Below, piece after piece: positions 61,444 to 64,000 of a stretch of 64,000 nt of DNA. The notes below the pieces were generated by a model. That model searched no databases. It had not been told where the DNA came from and saw only the letters and a program-made list of their open reading frames with translations. Where the stretch lies: positions 3,038,001 to 3,102,000 of the forward strand of contig NZ_CP139348.1 in assembly GCF_038561965.1 (NCBI RefSeq), read 5' to 3'. Both the position numbers and the translations under genes were made by a program. Origin of the DNA: Stutzerimonas stutzeri. Lineage in GTDB: Bacteria > Pseudomonadota > Gammaproteobacteria > Pseudomonadales > Pseudomonadaceae. Each line of letters starts with the position of its first letter. Position 1 is the stretch's first letter.

Positions 61444-61714
61444 CAGAAAGGTTCCGCAAAAAGGGGCACATCGGGAAGTCGGCAGAGGTTACTAATAGTT
61501 GAGTGTTTCAGCTGGATATTTTTGACGCCTTAGGACTGACGGTAAGCGCCGGATGGGTTTGCCTAGCACAACCGTTGATTCGTACACGCGTAGGAACAGG
61601 CTGCACCGTGTGGGGGCGGAACTGCGCTCGGACGATAAGTACAACTGGGTCTGTGGCCAAGGGCCGATCGACGAGGAGTTCAGCGCCACATGTTCGGCTT
61701 GGTGGCTGCGATCA

Positions 61715-63493
61715 TCAGTGCTGCAGGTGTCCGTAGAGCCGGGCGTATAGCCCGCCCTCGGCGATGAGCTGGTGGTGGTCACCATCTTCGGCAATCCGGC
61801 CACCATCAAAGACCAGCACGCGATCAGCCTGTTTTACCGCGGACAACCGGTGGGCGATGATCAGCGTCGTGCGTCCTTGGAGGAAGCGGTTGAGCCCCTG
61901 ATGCAACGCGTACTCGGTCGCCGCATCGAGCGCCGAAGTGGCTTCGTCGAGGATGACCACTTTCGGCTCGGCGAGAACCATGCGTGCGACAGCTAGCCGT
62001 TGCCGCTGCCCGCCAGACAATCGCACGCCGGAGCGCCCAACGATGCTGTCCAGCCCATTCGGCAATTGGCGAATCGTGACCGCCAGCTGAGCAATTTCCA
62101 GCGCTCGCCAACAGGCCTCGTCGTCCCGCTCGCGGCCCATCATCAGGTTGGCTCTCACGGTGTCGTTGAACAACGCCGGGTGCTGCAGCACCACAGCAAC
62201 GTTATCGCGCACGGTGCCCAGTCCGATGTCTTCGAGTGGCACGCCGCCAAAACGAATCTGCCCGGCTTGCGGCTGATACAGCCCCAACAGCAACTGCACC
62301 AGGGTGCTTTTGCCTCCACCGCTGGCCCCGACGATGGCGACCTTTTCACCAGGTGCGATGCTGAGGTCTAGGCCCTCGAGCACCGGTTCGTCCTGATAGG
62401 CGAACTGCAAGCCACGCACCTCGATTGCGACCGTCGTCTGGCCAGTAAAAGGATCGCGTCCGCCGGCATATTGCGGCTCGTCCGCCCGCGCCAGTAGCTG
62501 GTTGATGCGGCCCAACGCACCGCCGGCGGCGTAGAAGGCGTACTGCAGACTCAGCAGTTGTTCCACTGGGCCAATCATGAACCAGAGATAGCTGAACACT
62601 GCCAGCATCTGGCCGATCGACAGGTCGGAAAACAGCACGGTAAGCATCGCGGCGGCACGGAACACGTCGATGCCGAACTGGAACAGCAGACCACTGGCAC
62701 GGTTGGATGCATCGGTCTTCCACTGTGAGGCGATTGCATAGTCCCGCACCTCTCGAGCGCGCAGCCCCAGACGGCCAAGGAAGAAGCCTTGCCGATTACT
62801 AGCGCGAACCTCCTGAATCGCGTCGAGGGTTTCGGTCAGCGCCTGGGTGAAGCGCGATGTGCTGTCGTTCTCCAACCGTTTCAGGTGTTTCACCCGCTTG
62901 CCCAACTGCACCGTCGCGTAGATGACCAGTGGGTTGAATAGCAGGATCAGCAAAGCCAGTTGCCAGTGCATCCAGACCAGAATGGCTGCCGTACCGATGA
63001 TCGACAGAATGGCGACGAGCAGGCGACTCAGCGTGTCGCCAATAAACTTGTCGATGGTCTCCAGATCGGTCACCAGATGCGCCGCTACCGTTCCGCCGCC
63101 GAGACTTTCGTATTCGGCAAGAGCGATGCGTTTGAGGCGCTCGATCAGGCGCACGCGGATGCGATAAACGATGTCCTTTGACAGTCGCGCAAACAGGCGC
63201 GCCTGCAGCACGTTGAACACCAGCGCCGACGCTCGCAGGACCAGTGTTATGCCCAGCATCAGCCCGATATAACCCGCCGCGCTTTCCCAGCTGGCCGGCA
63301 GGAAGCGATTCATGACCTGTAGCGCGGTATCGCCCGCACCCAGCAGCACTTCGTCGACCAGCAACGGCAGCAGCAACGGAATCGGCACGCTACAGAGCGT
63401 CGCCAGCACGGCAACCAGATTGGCCAGAATCAGTGCTTTGCGGTGGTGCAGCGCAAGCCGGCGAATTTCCGCCCAGCTGAGTTGGTCAGCCAT
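61715..63493 (-). CDS. ABC exporter, fused membrane and ATPase domains
   Basis: 592 aa half-transporter. Six membrane helices (LILANLVAVLATLCSVPIPL; LMLGITLVLRASALVFNVL), then the nucleotide-binding domain from about residue 350: Walker A AIVGASGGGKSTLVQLL, signature GVRLSGGQRQRLAVARM, Walker B KVVILDEATSALDAAT, and H-loop LIIAHRLSAV. Exports lipids, peptides or drugs; substrate unknown. ATG 63493 overlaps the stop of the DsbA-like gene by 8 bp, so they are co-translated. Confidence 0.9.
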   Translation of the reverse strand: MADQLSWAEIRRLALHHRKALILANLVAVLATLCSVPIPLLLPLLVDEVLLGAGDTALQVMNRFLPASWESAAGYIGLMLGITLVLRASALVFNVLQARLFARLSKDIVYRIRVRLIERLKRIALAEYESLGGGTVAAHLVTDLETIDKFIGDTLSRLLVAILSIIGTAAILVWMHWQLALLILLFNPLVIYATVQLGKRVKHLKRLENDSTSRFTQALTETLDAIQEVRASNRQGFFLGRLGLRAREVRDYAIASQWKTDASNRASGLLFQFGIDVFRAAAMLTVLFSDLSIGQMLAVFSYLWFMIGPVEQLLSLQYAFYAAGGALGRINQLLARADEPQYAGGRDPFTGQTTVAIEVRGLQFAYQDEPVLEGLDLSIAPGEKVAIVGASGGGKSTLVQLLLGLYQPQAGQIRFGGVPLEDIGLGTVRDNVAVVLQHPALFNDTVRANLMMGRERDDEACWRALEIAQLAVTIRQLPNGLDSIVGRSGVRLSGGQRQRLAVARMVLAEPKVVILDEATSALDAATEYALHQGLNRFLQGRTTLIIAHRLSAVKQADRVLVFDGGRIAEDGDHHQLIAEGGLYARLYGHLQH

Positions 63494-64000
63494 GGGCGTT
63501 GCGCTCCAGCCAACGCTCCAATAGCGCTGCCAACGCTGGCAAAGGCTGATAACCATTGGTTACCAACGCCAGTTGCCCTTCGTGCTCGGCCAGCAAGGTG
63601 GGGAAGCCGGCGATACCCAGGTTCTCGACCCAGGCGAAGTCAGCCGCGGTCGCCGCCTTGGTGGCCGGGTCGTCATAACATTCGGCGAACTGGCTGCGCG
63701 ACAGCCCTGCTGCCTCGGCCAGTTCCACCAGTACTGATGGTTGAGTCACGTCACGCCGGCGCTCGTAGAACGCCTGCTGAATCAGCAACGACAGTGGCCA
63801 GACGCGTGCCTCGTCGAGGTCGCGAGCCGCGACAAGTGCGCGACAAGCCGGTTCGGTGTCGTAAATCAGCGCATCAGGTAGACCCTGCTCCAGATCGAAT
63901 GCCTGCCCCGTCGCCGAGTGCACGGCTTGCCAGTAAGACAACGTGCGCTCGCGCCCGGCCTGATCCATCACAACCTGCTCACGGCGTAATCCGCCGACCC
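63486..64000 (-). CDS. DsbA-family (FrnE/YwbO-like) oxidoreductase, partial
   Basis: The frame is open from the stop at 63486 to the right edge (171 codons), so the gene starts outside the window and its CxxC site is not visible. The visible part matches the C-terminal DsbA/FrnE domain: YWQAVHSATGQAFDLEQGLP, IYDTEPACRALVAARDLDE, RRRDVTQPSVLVELAEAAGL, and the cis-Pro segment NLGIAGFPTLLAEHEGQLAL. An internal GTG at 63971 is not the true start. Cytoplasmic thiol oxidoreductases of this type are uncharacterised in Pseudomonas. Confidence 0.85.
   Translation of the reverse strand, partial: VGGLRREQVVMDQAGRERTLSYWQAVHSATGQAFDLEQGLPDALIYDTEPACRALVAARDLDEARVWPLSLLIQQAFYERRRDVTQPSVLVELAEAAGLSRSQFAECYDDPATKAATAADFAWVENLGIAGFPTLLAEHEGQLALVTNGYQPLPALAALLERWLERNAHG

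Noticed and set aside
61444..61714. Small ORFs between the ABC exporter and the chemoreceptor
   Set aside because: Overlapping low-quality frames (61503-61736, 61553-61750, 61492-61809) without ribosome-binding sites or domains; the 271 bp look like plain upstream sequence.
63486..63971. Complete 161-aa gene starting at 63971
   Set aside because: The frame is open to the window edge and lacks the CxxC N-terminal part; the true start is off the window.

Overview
The window looks like a chromosomal segment of a high-G+C gammaproteobacterium of the Pseudomonas stutzeri (Stutzerimonas) group. The evidence is the Pseudomonas-type block MTI phosphorylase-nagZ-psrA-lexA-sulA-topA-fadA-fadB (same order as the P. 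aeruginosa PA3004-PA3014 neighbourhood), a betT-betB-betA choline cluster, a quiP acylase, an itaconate operon in the P. aeruginosa PA0877-PA0884 order, and integron attC sites of the P. stutzeri type. The species is inferred, not proven.

Layout. 1-2.1 kb: end of a mobile island (a large serine recombinase running off the left edge and an A+T-rich membrane protein). 2.1-15.2 kb: rimO, betA/betB/betT, a stand-alone trpB, trmO, quiP, and small envelope or metal-binding genes. 15.3-28.3 kb: the conserved nagZ-psrA-lexA-sulA-topA-fadBA core, with LexA and PsrA operator sites visible. 28.7-35.1 kb: oligopeptidase B, a small membrane protein between two inverted REP-like repeats, acs, and a DUF2254 membrane protein.

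35.3-54.9 kb is the accessory catabolic region. Locus 1 (35.3-39.8 kb) has a TRAP binding protein, a LysR regulator, a CaiB-type CoA-transferase and an HMG-CoA-lyase-type enzyme. Locus 2 (46.7-54.9 kb) is the itaconate pathway: CoA-transferase (ict), itaconyl-CoA hydratase (ich), citramalyl-CoA lyase (ccl), an acyl-CoA dehydrogenase, a MmgE/PrpD protein, a VOC protein, a TRAP binding protein and a divergent LysR. Both convert branched C4-C6 dicarboxylates to CoA esters and cleave them. DctP, LysR, CaiB and the DUF2254 proteins all occur twice across the region, but no DctQ or DctM membrane subunit is present.

Between the loci (39.84-45.5 kb) lies an integron gene-cassette array without an integrase gene. 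It holds eight cassettes on the minus strand and attC sites of 76-78 bp. A complete 1371-bp IS1111-attC-type element sits in one attC. The 3' end of a second copy cuts the array off at the same attC position. The two IS copies are nearly identical only in their 3' noncoding segment, where IS1111-group elements are expected to encode their target-guiding RNA.

55-64 kb is ordinary chromosome: second DUF2254 protein, MFS transporter, arfB, a membrane metal-dependent hydrolase, a chemoreceptor, an ABC exporter, and a DsbA-family protein that runs off the right edge. I found no rRNA, tRNA or CRISPR array.
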